DNA of 64,000 nucleotides from Rhyacophila brunnea (Eukaryota > Arthropoda > Insecta > Trichoptera > Rhyacophilidae): assembly GCA_022495005.1 (NCBI GenBank), contig JAGYXB010001962.1:310001-374000 (forward strand), in the 5' to 3' direction. Position 1 is the stretch's first letter, and each line of letters starts with the position of its first letter. This document shows positions 1 to 12,413 of the stretch, one piece after another. Below the pieces are notes generated by a model. That model was not told where the DNA came from. It was given only the letters and a program-made list of their open reading frames with translations, and searched no databases. The translations under genes and the position numbers were made by a program.

Positions 1-671
1 TTACTTTAATATACTTTTATATCGATCAGGACCTGTTTAGTTTGTTGAATAGTTGAATGTTTTGTTAGAGTGAGATATTTTTTACAACTTCTTTACCCTA
101 ACCTAACTCCTAACTCAGTGTATGGAAAACTGTGAGCCTCGAAAGAATGAGTCTGTGAATTTGTCCGTATTGTGTATAGGTACCTACTCTACTTTTATGT
201 AAGATAGTCATCGCTTGTTTAAAATTTAAAATTTGGTATTTTATAAAGTATTTTACATCATTTGATTACCAAATTATGAGTGGGTCATCAATCCTTTCGC
301 AAGATACAACGACACACACCTGACATTGACAGGTGAAGAAAATTTAATAGACTTGAAAAACGATCCTTTGCACAGTCTCATTTTTTGAGCTGGAGTTAAT
401 TATCAGCCTTTTGGAATTCGATTTGGAGTCAATATCCTCGATTGACTACTACGACTATTAAATCTTTTCTGCCGTTGTATTTTTTGGGAATTTGACTTTT
501 CAGCGCTTATGGAAATGCAACAAAAAACGGGAACGATTATATTATACGGTAGATTAGGAGTTTGTTTATCTAATTTACAGCCGTGTTTTGTGATAATTAT
601 TTCTTGAAATCAATTCCATCCTTCTAGCGAATAAAATTCTTATATGTTATACTATCGACTTATGTATATAT
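1..671. other. No gene recognised
   Basis: This is AT-rich sequence. I see no coding region, tRNA or bounded mobile element in it. It precedes a retrotransposon remnant that begins near 672. Confidence 0.5.
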
Positions 672-1058
672 GATGGCTGCGAGACGTGGACCCTCAACAC
701 GAGAGATGTCCAAAGGCTAAGAGTCGCACAGCGAGGCATGGAGAGGTGTATGTGGGGCATCACGCAAAAGGACCGTAAGTGAAACGAATGGGTTAGGAAG
801 CAGACAGGAGTACGCGATGTAATAGACGTTGCCAAACAGCTGAAATGGAGATGGGCGGGGCACATTGCTCGCAGAAAGAACGGCCACTGGACAAATGCCG
901 TCATCCAGTGGTACCCAAGAGGCACGAAACGACCACAGGGTCGCCCTAAAAGCCGCTGGATTGACGAACTGGTAAAGTTCGGCGGAAATACGTGGCAGCG
1001 AACGACACAGGACCGACAGAGTTGGAAGAAGCTTGGGGAGCCCTTCATTCAGCAGTGA
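672..1058 (+). pseudogene. 3' end of a non-LTR retrotransposon (reverse transcriptase C-terminus)
   Basis: Translation on the plus strand gives the typical tail of insect endonuclease/reverse-transcriptase polyproteins. The readable blocks are GCETWTLNTRDVQRLRVAQR, then MERCMWGITQKDR, LKWRWAGHIARR, RPQGRPKSRWIDE and a final WKKLGEPFIQQ before a TGA at 1056-1058. One in-frame TGA at 780-782 breaks the reading. The element is 5' truncated, with no endonuclease or RT core upstream. A short TGA-rich run (about 1067-1080) follows directly. Such a microsatellite tail is usual for RTE-type elements, and the copy at 32980 has the same tail. The clade assignment rests on these motifs only. Confidence 0.85.
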
Positions 1059-2129
1059 ATTGACCCCGGCTGATGATGATGATATTGATAAAACAATATT
1101 ATTTTATTGTAATATATTAATAGCATACTAAGATTTTTTAAATTAATATTTAATTTTTTGGGGAATTTTCATTTGGTGTGCAACGATAAAAATTCCCCTT
1201 CTTCTGTGTGTCATCAGGAAAAAAAGTTTGACAGACACTGTGATAACTAAACGATTTTTTTTCATTGTTTATAAGTAGTTGTCTTATCGGACTATATCAA
1301 TATTGTTATCATGTGATTCCAATCATAAAAACAGTTTGGTCGATACAAGCATTGAAAGTAAACTGTCATTTTAATTACAATCACGTTTTGCTACTAGTAA
1401 GTATTTATTATTATAACTATGGTAAATATATTTTTCGTCGTCTCTTCATTAAAAGTTGGGTTTACTTTCTGCAAACTTATGGTAGGATGCGCTGGGAGTC
1501 GCACTGAATCGTCCCGTGCTCCGAGATGGACCGTGACAGGGTGTGTAGTAAGAAAGATGGATAAACAATTGTCGAAAATAACTTTTATCAGCAACAAGCG
1601 ACTTCTGGGAAATTTAAAATTCACGAGATAGACTTTCCCATCAGTCATCGTGGTTCCATTTCGATTTTTGAGTTTTTTCTCTGCTGCTTGTCTGCAAATA
1701 AACATTTTTAATGTTGGCAAGTGTGGTGGAAAAGTCACAATTATTTTTGCATGCCGATCCACAGAATTTAGAAATAAATAAATATAAATAATGTGTGTGT
1801 GTTGGCTCTCAGTCGACGCGGATGGTTCGACTACGGTCATTAGTGTGGTAGTCTTCGCTTTTTGGAGGTTATTTCCGCTTATGTATAGTTATTTATCAAT
1901 GATTTCCGCATGTCAAAAATCACGGGAAAAATCAATTTCGGTATTGCCATATTTAGAAAAAAAGAAAACCCGAAGCTACGTATTCTTTTATTGTATAATT
2001 TGAATTTAAATAATATACGATGGTTGAAATTATGCAAAAGAAAGTATCTAGGTATATGACTACCAAAAATTTCATTCATCGCAAAATTGAACTTGTTTAT
2101 TTCCTTTCCTATGACTATTAGCGTGCTAT
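1059..2129. other. No gene recognised
   Basis: Overlapping short open frames on both strands between 1265 and 2000 have no recognisable motifs and look like chance ORFs in AT-rich DNA. Confidence 0.5.
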
Positions 2130-2359
2130 CCCACGATGGCTGCGTGGCTTAAGCGTCGGACTATAGTGTCGTGGGTCCCTGGTTCGAATGCTGGGTCTGG
2201 CAAGCACACATTTTTCAATTTGTGTATGAGTCAGAGTATGGACCTAATAGGTTGAGCAAGTGGCTGACACCCATTTCTCGTAAAAACAAAATCTGTTAAT
2301 ACAAACTCTGTGGAGGCCCGTATGATCTCATTAGGATCGGACATGGTCGAAAAAAAAAT
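2130..2359 (+). mobile_element. tRNA-derived SINE, family 1, copy 1
   Basis: The head is tRNA-like, with an A-box-like stretch around GCGTGGCTTAAGCG and a B-box-like GGTTCGAATGC. A shared body follows: GGGTCTGGCAAG, TTGTGTATGAGTCAGAGTAT, GTGGCTGACACCCATTTCTC, GGATCGGACATGG. The element ends in an A-rich tail. The same head, body and tail order recurs at 61841 (plus), 35549 (minus) and 53000 (minus), which defines a dispersed Pol III-type family. I see no convincing target-site duplication at this copy. Confidence 0.85.
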
Positions 2360-2858
2360 TAGGGTATATTTGAGTGCTCTTTGAATAAAAAAAATAACGC
2401 CTGATATCGTTCACTGTGGTGTAGGTATACGTTGACGCGCTGTGGTTCCCGGTCTGCGTGGTGTCGGGCTCGAACCTGGTAATTTAAATGTTTTTTTTCT
2501 AATCAATATTAGATATATGAAGAGGTTGAGTAAATAACTAACCTTGGTGTGGAACCAGCTATTTATCTTGTTTTTATGTATCGAAGATGCAATATGTAGA
2601 ATTGCAAGAACTCCATTATAATTAGGCCATGACACGAAATTGCAAATTTCGGTGGTAGCGCTAGTTATTGATCATACTTCGAAAGCAATATGGTAAACTG
2701 TTTGTAGAAAATGATGCTTGTCGCGTATTTTAATAAAAATAGTAATAATATGAACGAACGTTAACGAAAACTTCACAGTAAACGCACGAAGTGTGTGGAG
2801 TTGACGGAGTATAGCCTTTTGAGATTAGAGGTAAAAAGTTCATAGTACGAGTATAACT
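2360..2858. other. No gene recognised
   Basis: Low-complexity AT-rich DNA with no supported feature. Confidence 0.45.
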
Positions 2859-3091
2859 GAGTGCCGTGGAAACAAAAACGGCAGTCTCCATTTTCGTAAT
2901 ATGTTGGCGAGTCATTAAGAATGCTTAGGTATAATTTCTGAAAAAAAAGTATTTTGAAACGTTGTTTGTATACTAATAATAAATAACACGTAGCAATACT
3001 TTTTTCAGAAATTATACCCATAAGACATGTTTAATGACTCGCCAATAAATTGCAAAAATGGAGACTGACGTTTTTGTTTCCAGAGCCCTCA
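2859..3091. mobile_element. Foldback MITE
   Basis: Two arms of about 85 bases are near-perfect reverse complements. The left arm (about 2868-2953) contains GGAAACAAAAACGGCAGTCT and GGCGAGTCATTAAG. The right arm (about 2996-3082) reads back the same words. The loop is about 40 bases. There is no coding capacity. Target duplications are not clear. Confidence 0.75.
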
Positions 3092-3693
3092 ATTTAATAG
3101 TAGTTTATGAACAGACAGCAGCTGTCAATGAAAATACACCTAACTACGTTAAACTAGTAGATTTTTTGCTGGAAATGAGATCGTGATAGATACTGACAAT
3201 TAATGACATCGCCTACTTGATTTTATCTATTTACAAAAAAAAAAAAATGGAAAAAGTCAGTAGTCGTCAACCTTACGTGAAAAGCCAGCACAGATGCAAA
3301 GTAACAATATAATGTCACCTTGGGTGATTGCCAAAAGCACCGCGCGCGACATTAAAAAGATTTCTCAGGTTCAAAAATTTACACAGAGGACTGGATTGTC
3401 TTCCGAATAAATTTTTCTTTTTGTTAAATTTGACACACTTACATAAATAATATTACATTCCTTCCTGTTACGAGAATTTTGACATGTCACGATTTTCGTC
3501 TAATCGCCCCTTATATATTATATATAAAAAAAATCAAATGATTGAAAAAGGTTGAAAAACGTACTTTATAAGTAGTGTAAAGTTTATACACAGCTCTCTG
3601 CTTTCTACATATAAGAATTTTATTGTTTATAAAAATTATCTATTCAAAAGCATGCTGTCATAATTATCTATATTCTTTTTATTGTGCCATTCT

Positions 3694-3890
3694 CTAGCGG
3701 AGGTCGGCCACCATCAAGGCGATCTTAGCTTTGTCATCTACTTCCTGGAACAGTTCAGTGGAGCTGCACTCGAACCAATCACGGAGGTTCTTATGCCACA
3801 AAATACGGCGTCGTCCTCTACTACGCTTACCATTGATCTTTCCTTAAATGACAACTACGAGAATGCTGTACTTTTGTCATCTTCATTAGG
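3694..3890 (-). pseudogene. Reverse transcriptase C-terminal fragment (non-LTR), minus strand
   Basis: On the minus strand the frame reads GKINGKRSRGRRRILWHKNL, then RDWFECSSTELF and a final KIALMVADLR before a stop at 3694-3696. This is the well-known C-terminal signature (GKRxRGRRR..W..NLR.W...TELF...KI..M.A.LR) of jockey/CR1-like insect elements. The upstream part (KYSILVVVI) has a stop and decays quickly, so this is a 5'-truncated relic. The plus-strand open frame over it is a shadow. Confidence 0.85.
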
Positions 3891-3891
3891 T

Positions 3892-4766
3892 ATATCTGCT
3901 TACTTTATCTTTCTGTATTCTACTCTGACGAAGTCTTTTGCGATCATTAGTTATTATTTATAAATAAAATCTAAATTTACCGTAATTTTAATGTACAGAA
4001 ATCATTCGAAATAATGAATTTTAATGGTTTATTTGGAAAATTTTGTGTTTAGATAATATCTTACTTATTTATACGTTTATACCAAATGCAGCCACCCTTA
4101 AAATATAATATTAAAAATGGCAACATTTATTTATCTAGTTACCTAAATTTGAAATTGGAATGTTTGAATTATTACGTGGAACAAAAATAATTCTGATGTA
4201 GACGGGATACTTGGTTTATTTACGACAAGTCTATTATCGATGCATTTACGAACATTACAACAATAAAGTAGTTCGTTCCACGGAGCAGAATCTTATTTTA
4301 ACAAATTTTCTTATGCAACAAGAAGCCAGAGAGCATTAGAATAGTAATGAGTAATGACGTGCGAGACATAAATACTCATCAGTTATTCTGATTCATCATC
4401 TGTCGGCTCGTTGAAAGTTCGAACACCCGAAAGATCTATTGTTATCACTATGATAATTCAAATTTAAATCATATGTTTCTAAGTATAGATGTGAAAACTA
4501 TTATCGGCAGTCGAGATGAAACTTTATTCGATATAGACAAAACTTTCACTATAATCTAGTGGAGAAATTGATTTAGATTTTTAATATAAAATAAACGCAA
4601 TATGCAATGCTATTTTTTTAAATTGCGTAGCAGACCAATAGTATAATAATATCAAATAAAACTGTATTATTTTATATGAGTATTAAATGAATACAAGTGA
4701 CATGTAATTAAACGATGAATTATGAACAGTTTTCACATTACCACATAGATAAGTTATACGTGAAAC
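3892..4766. other. No gene recognised
   Basis: AT-rich, with no supported gene or bounded repeat. It abuts the hAT element that starts at 4767. Confidence 0.45.
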
Positions 4767-6398
4767 CAGGGACGGCTCTTGTATAGGAGCAAAGGTGCAC
4801 TGATCTCCCAAATTATTACGTAACTATGTAATAATAAGTACGTATTCAAATACCTACATATTGTATGAATTAATTATTGTAAAATATCTTTAATTTGTCG
4901 CCCGTCTGCACGCATAAAATGCGCGTAATTTCTGGCGGCCTGCATGTATGCGTAGGTACGTCCTTCGTAGTATTAATTGTGCAGGAGAGAAATCGAACCG
5001 CCTGGCGATGATTTTTTTTTCACGCTGCCGATAATGTGGGCTCAGTTGTGATCTTTTTTTATTTCCGAACGTGCAATATTTACCTCACTTGGGACACTGT
5101 GCCTCCCAATCTGAGCTTACGAGCGCAGACGACATTTCACGACAATGCTGTGTTTGACTGGCGCGAATAATAACAACTCACAAACGCTTTTGAAGTCGGT
5201 ACAAGATTCCCGCGTAATATTTCAAATTATTATATTATTATTTCGTACGTTATGAGGTAAATGCTACGTTGTTTGCCATATAATATTGAATCGATCAAAA
5301 TATCGATTAGAGTGATATTGTGTTCATTAAGTTAGGTGTAGCAATCTCAACATACAAATACCAATTTTATAATTATTTTACCTTTAAAAATTAAATAATT
5401 TTATTATGCCTAGAGCAAAGTAAACTTGTAAGTAAGTAATTGATAAACTATTAATAACCTTTACATAATATAATATACATACTACAATTTTTTACGTACC
5501 TACTTATACTACTCTAAGAGAAGTAGTTATTTAACAAAAGCGTTACATTGTAACAATTTCTACAATATTAGGTATTTCAATAGTGTATGTGGAGTATGAG
5601 CGTTATTTTGAACGTAAAAGAGGATAAAATATTTTTTAAGAAGATGAACAAAGCAATTTTCCAATGTCAATTATTGAAGAAAAGAAATATAAATTATTCT
5701 ATCAAATACAATATTCGTGTTACCGAAGTATTTTTCATTTTTAATACGTCTTTCAAATCAGTCCCATTTGGAGTGCAATTCTGGAGTTGAGGTGTACAAA
5801 GTATTAGCAATTTTTTAACAGATAGTAACTATATCCCGTTGAAAAATCGCCGATCCATAGTATTTATCAAAATGATACAGCGCGTAGGTATATGCGGAGA
5901 ATGTGGGATGCAAATAACCGAAAGGGGAGTATAAGATATGCCCGAATTGCGTCAGTATGTGAACTTCAACCGACCATAACCCGCGTACTACCTATCGGAG
6001 CTACACAAATGAGGAGTTTACGGCTTCGTACCAATGACATATTGTCTAAAATACTTGCATCAGTTATAATTTATGGAAGTTAGGAGTGTCAAACGTGGAA
6101 ACTACGTTGGCACATATGAAATGTATTACAATAAAAATCGAAAAGAGTTTGTATGCCTTTTGCATCATACCTATCATATCCAGAAGCTGGACTTTATAAC
6201 TTTGACAATAAATAAATGCTGTCGGTGAATGTGAGCGTCGTTTCGTTTCTCAACCCCCCCCCCCCAAGATGTATTATATATTTAAGCATAAGCCTACCTC
6301 CACTCTGAAGGCTATTGCCGATTTTTTTCAATACCACAAAAAGGAAAATGCATGTCTTTGCATGCACTCCCTAATTTTATGATCACCGGCCGCCACTG
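4767..6398. mobile_element. Non-autonomous hAT-type element with exact 8-bp TSD
   Basis: The left end is CAGGGACGGCTCTTG and the right end reads back as CAGTGGCGGCCGGTGATCAT, giving imperfect hAT-like terminal inverted repeats. The 8 bases before the element (4759-4766) and after it (6399-6406) are both CGTGAAAC, an exact target-site duplication. The element is 1,632 bases. Short open frames inside (5587-5790, 5892-6083) show no transposase motif. A C13-14 homopolymer lies near 6253. An autonomous parent would supply the transposase. Confidence 0.9.
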
Positions 6399-6761
6399 CG
6401 TGAAACAGTATCCAAACATGTAATTGTTTTGTTAATATTTTCACGTAATACCTATAATAATATTAATGTTTTCGCCTGAATTTTCCTACCTAAAAATCTA
6501 ATAAACATAAAAATTTTCTCCTTCTTAGAATAGTAATAATAGATTATTTGAGAACAAGATATCATTTTTTATACTACAGGATATTAAAAACAGTGGTGAA
6601 TAATTATTTATAATTTAAAAGTATTTAGTCATATTAATTCGTCATACAAATTATTATATATTTTCAAGTTTAAACTACCCTATTTCCTTTCATATAGTGT
6701 GCTAAAGTGTTGGATAGGAAAAACGATAATTACCACATAGAATACTGCACGGGTAAAGACT

Positions 6762-7000
6762 ATTCTATACAGAAGGCTGCTATCGGCAGTTATAGAGGGT
6801 AGTTTATCATATTTACGTATTGAGGAATTATATTTGTTACAATAAGTTAGCCGTCTAAACTGTCAAAACTGTTAGCCAAGAGAGGTGCACTTTTTGACAG
6901 TTCCTACAGTTAACTGATTGTAACAATTAAGCGCCTCAATACATACATACGATAAACTACTCTCGATAGACGCCGATAGCAGCCTTTCGTATATAATAGA
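6762..7000. mobile_element. MITE family B, solo copy
   Basis: The ends are inverted: TATTCTATACAGAAGGCTGC on the left and a reverse-complement counterpart ending at 7000. Sub-terminal words TAGTTTATCATATTTA, TTGTTACAATAAGTTA and CCGTCTAAACTGTCAAA are shared with copies at 18022, 24788 and 61616. There is no coding content. This is the shortest and uninterrupted copy. Confidence 0.8.
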
Positions 7001-7689
7001 TTCGCTGAAATATTAATTCTTGCCTTATTTGATAATTTGATAGGTACACATAATTTTTCTTCATTTTTTCAAATCTCTGATTATTGTAGATACAATATAT
7101 TTATTTGTTTATCACAATGTTTACCGTGGCCAAGAAGTGATGACATTAACAATTTTATCATGGTATGCAGTTAATTTTACGATAACACAACAAAGTTATA
7201 AACAGTTACCTACTAAGAACTGGCTGAAAATAATTCTATTAATGTGTGCCTGCAATCTTGCATTTTGTAATGCCTAAATAATAAACTTCACGCATGCAAC
7301 ACTTAGAGTTTTGGACAAGCGATTAAGCTATAAATTAGAGTGTAATATTTTATAGTCTGGCTCTATTCCAACCCGGAAAATTATTTCTAACTGCAACCGG
7401 CAGGCCATAGGCGATGATCGAACCGAGACTGCATTCTAGCTAGATGCCGCATCAACCGATGCACTTCTGTTTATGTCACATAATATTATTATTACACTAG
7501 AATATACCACGACATGGTGGCCAACTATAATAATATTGTAATGACAGGATGCTTATAACAATATAATATAGATTGGTTGAAGAGAATGTCTATTATTGAG
7601 TAAAAAAAATGATTCTATATTTAAAATAATTATACGCCTAAAAACAGAATTGTTTTAGAATGCTATCACATTTTTTAATAAGATTATTT

Positions 7690-8150
7690 TGTTAAGATCC
7701 GCCATAAATAGTGCTCACTAAACTATGTCAGTCGTACGTATTTGTTTTCATTGAAATAAGACTACAATTTACAGATGTTGTTAGTTAGTTTTTAAAATTC
7801 AATTAAACACTGCGAAAATGAAGCCATAATAGATACCATAACAGTCGTCAAAAATACTCGTCTATCTATAAAATATCTAAAATTATGCAATTAAATCATT
7901 TTGAAAATTTTATAGATAGAATAATATTTTCTATCTATTATGGTTTGGTTCAGGCAGGGCATATTGAATTAAAAAAACCAAAAAAATCAGTATGAATGAA
8001 AAAAGTGTGCACATTTTTGTCGTATCGCCCAAAATATACCAAAACTATTATGGTTTTGTTTAGGCAGGGTTTAATTGAATTTTAAAAACTAACCAATACC
8101 ATCTATAAATTGTAGTCATAGTCCAATAAAAAAAAAATACGTATGTATAA
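7690..8150. mobile_element. hAT-MITE family F, copy lacking both termini
   Basis: It begins with TTAAGATCCGCCATAAATAG and carries the modular inner repeats of the family (TTTGTTTTCATTGAAATAAG, TATGGTTTGGTT, GGCAGGG). The CAGTGGCG terminus is missing on both sides, so this is a decayed copy. Confidence 0.7.
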
Positions 8151-8635
8151 AAAACTATATATTATTCAATATAAATAACTATATATTAATCAATATATTA
8201 TTGTTTCTAATTGCAAGCGTTGTGGGCAAGCATGTGCCTTAAACGTATGCAATTTGGAACAACTCAGAAAAAATTAAACTATATTAAACATTATAAATAT
8301 CATAATATCATTTTATCACTACGATAAAATCCCTTTGAATAATATGCTGTGTCCGTAGTTACCTTAATTTGAAGTGCTAAGTAATCCACTATTATTATTA
8401 TATTTTTACAAATGATTCATTCACTGCTCTTGTATGATTGTAATCTGTAAACAGTTATCACGTGCACTAAATTTGGCGAAGATTATTTTGATAATTCAAT
8501 AATATTGAATATTGTCATAAATGTTTTGGATTAACCCAGATATCCATTATCCGAATAATATAATTATATTCTTATCTACCTTGCTAAATCGAAAATCATT
8601 TGTGCGAATAGTAAAATAACTACTCTACTATTTAT

Positions 8636-9222
8636 CAGTAGCGAAGGGTGGAGGTAGGCTTTTAAGATCCGTCCTAAATAGTACACATTAAATTTTGTTA
8701 GGCAAACGTAATTGTTTTTTTATTAAACTAAGACTACAATAATTTACAATTGGTGTTGATTAGTTTTTAAAAATCAATTAAACTCTCTCTAAGCCAAACC
8801 ATAATAGTTTTGGTATATTTTGGGCGATACGACAAAATTGTACAGACTTTTTCATTCATACTTATTTGTTTTCGTTGGATTAAGAATACATATTTTACAC
8901 ATTGTTGGTTTTTTTTAAATTCTATAAGCTCTGCATAACCAAACTGTAATAGTTAAATAATATTATTATAACTATAAAATATCCAAAGTTATGTATGATT
9001 TAATTTGCATATATGTAAATATTTTATAGATAGACGAGTATTTTTTGACTATTATCTATGATGGCTTGGTTTTAGCAGGGTTTAATTGAATTTAAAAAAC
9101 TAACCAACAACATCTGTAAAAAGTAGTATTATTTTAATGAAAACAAATACGTACGACTGACAAAGTTAAGTGTGCACTATTTATGACGGATCTTAACAGC
9201 CTACCTCCACCTTTCGATACTG
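8636..9222. mobile_element. hAT-MITE family F
   Basis: It starts CAGTAGCGAAGGGTGGAGGT and ends with the reverse-complement terminus, mutated to CGATACTG. The inner modules match those of the copies at 27018, 28357 and 30348. No target duplication survives at this copy. Confidence 0.8.
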
Positions 9223-9337
9223 CAGTGAGTACATACAAGCATTAGATTCTTAATCTTGCGTAGGTATATTTAGTATTTAATATATTATATATAATAGATA
9301 TGTATAGACCCATTATATTACCCACTTTGTCCTGAGA

Positions 9338-9440
9338 GAAGCATATGACCGAGAGGGGTCCAGAGTCTTGGTCGCTCATAATTACTGAATTTCAATGTGG
9401 TTATGATACTTAATCAGCTTACCTTCACCCTTCGCCACTG
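9338..9440 (+). pseudogene. Tail of a reverse transcriptase fused to a family F terminus
   Basis: Plus-strand CTGAGAGAAGCATATGACCG through TTGGTCGCTCATAA reads ALREAYDREGSRVLVAH, the same C-terminal block found at 51480-51752. It is followed within 40 bases by a family F terminus, CACCCTTCGCCACTG, ending at 9440. The same combination (this RT tail inside family F) occurs at 50838-51915, so the two loci may descend from one composite. Confidence 0.65.
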
Positions 9441-10039
9441 GTATTCAGTATTGGATAACAAGTGCAAGGTTGTCATATATAAATTTGGAAAAGATCCTGA
9501 CGCAATCTGTAATACATTTTATATATATAACATAATATTTTTGATATCATTACCATGATTCAATTACAATGTTGGTTGCTTTTCCTTGGCGGACTTTGAA
9601 ATACATCGAATATCGTAGAATTGAATTGAAAATAATAATTATTGTTGAATAATTCTTTCAAACTCGTCCCATTTGACCTATGTAAACGAGTAGGTATGTT
9701 AAATCCGTCGGCGTCGAAATGCATCGCGACGCCCAGAGACGCCGTTATATTTTGATAATAATAACAATTCGAAATACGCGCCAGTCCGAGAATAATCTGA
9801 TTCCTAGCGCATTCTTCCCGCGACATTTTCCCAATGATACATTTTCACACTTCCGTTCTGTCTGCCGGGTCCTATTTTGTGAATTTTTCGAAACACTGTG
9901 GGAAGGATTGCAATACGTTTTGTGTAACTTGACAGAATGACAACGTCATAATTACTGCAAGGGTCACAAAATAGATGCAAATTACTGCAAATGAGGTAAA
10001 TGTAAACGTTTTAAGAGTAATAAACGGTCAAAAATACAA

Positions 10040-10790
10040 CGCACCATGAGTACTTTAGTGTATTAACTCCAAAAGTATAGTTTTGAGATATCAACGTTTG
10101 AAGTTACAAATCATTTATATCTGTAATATTGCGGTAAGTTTAAGACGATACATCAGCGAAACGGCAAATAATTTTCAACTATAGGCGCGACAAAATTTTG
10201 GACTCGCTGGCATTCGGAGAGAGAACGTCGATCTGGCAACACATCAATTTGTTTCGTGATGGCGACGGGGGTATTAATTCTTAAATCGTGTAAAGATGAC
10301 TAAAAACGTTACCGATTTACTTGAAAAAGAAAACATGTCAATGAATATATTATTATTGTTACTAATAGAACAATAAATAGAACATTACATGGACGCATGT
10401 TGGATTTATATGACAAATTATATTTCGTTCGGCTCGCGTCATTTGCACAATCCGCGCATCGCCTAGTCACGATCTTTTTAGACCATGCCTCAGCTGAAGT
10501 ATAGCCTTAAGAACTTCGTATGAGCTTAATAATATAGTATATCAAATCAAAATAATACTCTAATGTACCAAGATATGCATCACGTTGATGCATTACCATA
10601 GCACCAAAAATATACATCACATTAATGCATTACCAGTTAGTATATCTTAGTCATCAGTTAGTATATACATTAGTATAACTTATATCTTAATAATATAGTT
10701 AAGTAGGCAACTGATAAAAATATTTTCAAAATACTTTAGTGAAGTAACTCAATTACAACGCATTTCACAATTTAAAGTACTCATGGTGCG
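10040..10790. mobile_element. TIR element with GCACCATGAGTACTTTA ends
   Basis: CGCACCATGAGTACTTTA at 10040 and its reverse complement ending at 10790 form 18-base inverted ends. The internal part holds a second repeat (10150-10507). A possible ACAA duplication flanks the ends. There is no transposase. Confidence 0.65.
10150..10507 (-). mobile_element. Repeat family G, copy 1 (nested)
   Basis: This segment is the reverse complement of 56942-57290. Shared words include GGCTATACTTCAG, GAGGCATGGTCTAAAAAGAT, TGCGTCCAT, CATTGACATGTTTTCTTTTT and AAATTATTTGCCGTTTC. The two ends share the weak inverted motif TACTTCAG. It lies inside the GCACCATGAG-bounded element. There is no coding capacity. Confidence 0.7.
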
Positions 10791-11415
10791 ACAATAAAAG
10801 GATTTTCTACCGTTTTCATATGAAAACAGAGTACAGAATACAGAATGATTTTGATCACGAAGACAGCGTCCTTGCTTGACTGAAGATATTGCTATACTAT
10901 AAACATATCAAATAAGCGTGAGGTTAGATAGTTTTGACAGATAGAAAGTGGAGGAGTTTGCATGAGGCAGATATACCCGCACTAGAAAAGAAGAAATTCA
11001 AACATATTATATTGTTTAATGATGACAAAGCGACCATTATATTAACACAATCAGTGGTGAAGTTTTAATAAATGACCACATTTAAATAACACGTTAATTA
11101 TATCGAATGGCCAACTGCTCCAAACCGCGCCAGTCGCGGTGTTTAAGCGTGCAATTGACCGCGCGTGAAATTATTGTCTGCGGTGGTCTATTATAATTGC
11201 CCAAGTATATACGCTATTTGTGTCATAAAATACGACACAAAGACAATGAAAATATTTCTGAAAAGTGCATGTAGTCGAAATAGAAATATTGTAGTCAAAT
11301 AAATGCAACATCGCATATCTTTCATTGAATGTTTGAACTTCAAGAGGAGTCTGTTGGCGGATGTATTTTTAAACACCTTTGCTACGAAATGCTTTATGGA
11401 AACTGGCAACACCAC

Positions 11416-12008
11416 TTGGGATTGCAATACCGAATGAAAATGTCAATACCGGTTTTTCGGTATTTCTTATTAAATACCGGTATTTCTTGAACATTAAAAA
11501 AAACAGAAGTAGGTGCTTATCAATAAATATAGATATTAAAATATTTTTAAAATATTATTTTGCAGCAAAAACCTACATACCTACATTTATTATGTTGACG
11601 TTTAAAAATCGATCATAATTGTAGAACTAGTGATTTTTTACAAATAATTTTAATATATTGATAATTTTAACTAAAGCCCTCAAAAGTTGAAGTGCAAATA
11701 AGTCCCGACTGTAGGAAAAGCTTCTTAAATTCAACGCTTATACAGTCATCAATAGTTATAGAATAATTGATGCGGATGTTTTCTATTTCGAAATAATATT
11801 ATGATAGTTCATCGCGACAATTACTTATATAAATATATTTGATGAAATTTGTTTTATTATTTTTTCACCTCTGTTGGATTCACTCAATATATTTGCAATT
11901 TAGCAGCACATAAGTTATAATTCATTTTCAAAGACGTAAACGAGTGTACTTTCTTAATACCGAAAATTCCGGTATTTTGGATTTTTAAAACCGGTATTGC
12001 AATCCCTA
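11416..12008. mobile_element. hAT-type MITE with exact 8-bp TSD (AACACCAC)
   Basis: The ends are TTGGGATTGCAATACCG and a right end reading back as TAGGGATTGCAATACCGG. AACACCAC occurs immediately before (11408-11415) and immediately after (12009-12016). The interior is AT-rich with several ATACCGGT-like sub-terminal motifs, including ones near 11451 and 11475 and their mirror on the right side. The element is 593 bases and has no transposase. Confidence 0.9.
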
Positions 12009-12413
12009 AACACCACCGTGCACGCAGTACATATGCCACTTTGATATTTCGGCGCATCGCCCGCGTGTGTCAGGGCAAATTAAATGCTTAATTTGCGTGT
12101 CCAATTTTCACTTTTCTGACGCAAAAAAGACACAAAAAGCTCGCCTTTGTGAGCTTCTGTGACACACACAGTCTTTTCTACGTCTCATCGTTAAAATTAC
12201 TTTAATGAGTATGAATAATAAAGATCATAATATATTTAAAACTGCGCTTTAAGAATCAGTAAATGCCAGATATCACACACGTGCATCAAAATAATATTCC
12301 TTGTTGGGAATCTAAAGAGAACAGAGACCACGGATGCTGTTAAGATAGATTCAAAGGTACTGCTAAACGACGATGAAAAGAAAAACGAGTTGGAAGAAAG
12401 CGATGAAGGAGTC

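Noticed and set aside
647..1048. 133-residue minus-strand open frame
   Set aside because: It is the shadow of the RT C-terminal fragment that reads correctly on the plus strand.
3682..3963. 93-residue plus-strand open frame
   Set aside because: The minus strand over the same bases encodes a clear RT tail (GKRSRGRRR..); the plus frame has no motif.
6250..6266. C homopolymer considered as a functional tract
   Set aside because: It lies inside a non-autonomous hAT element and is most simply slippage.
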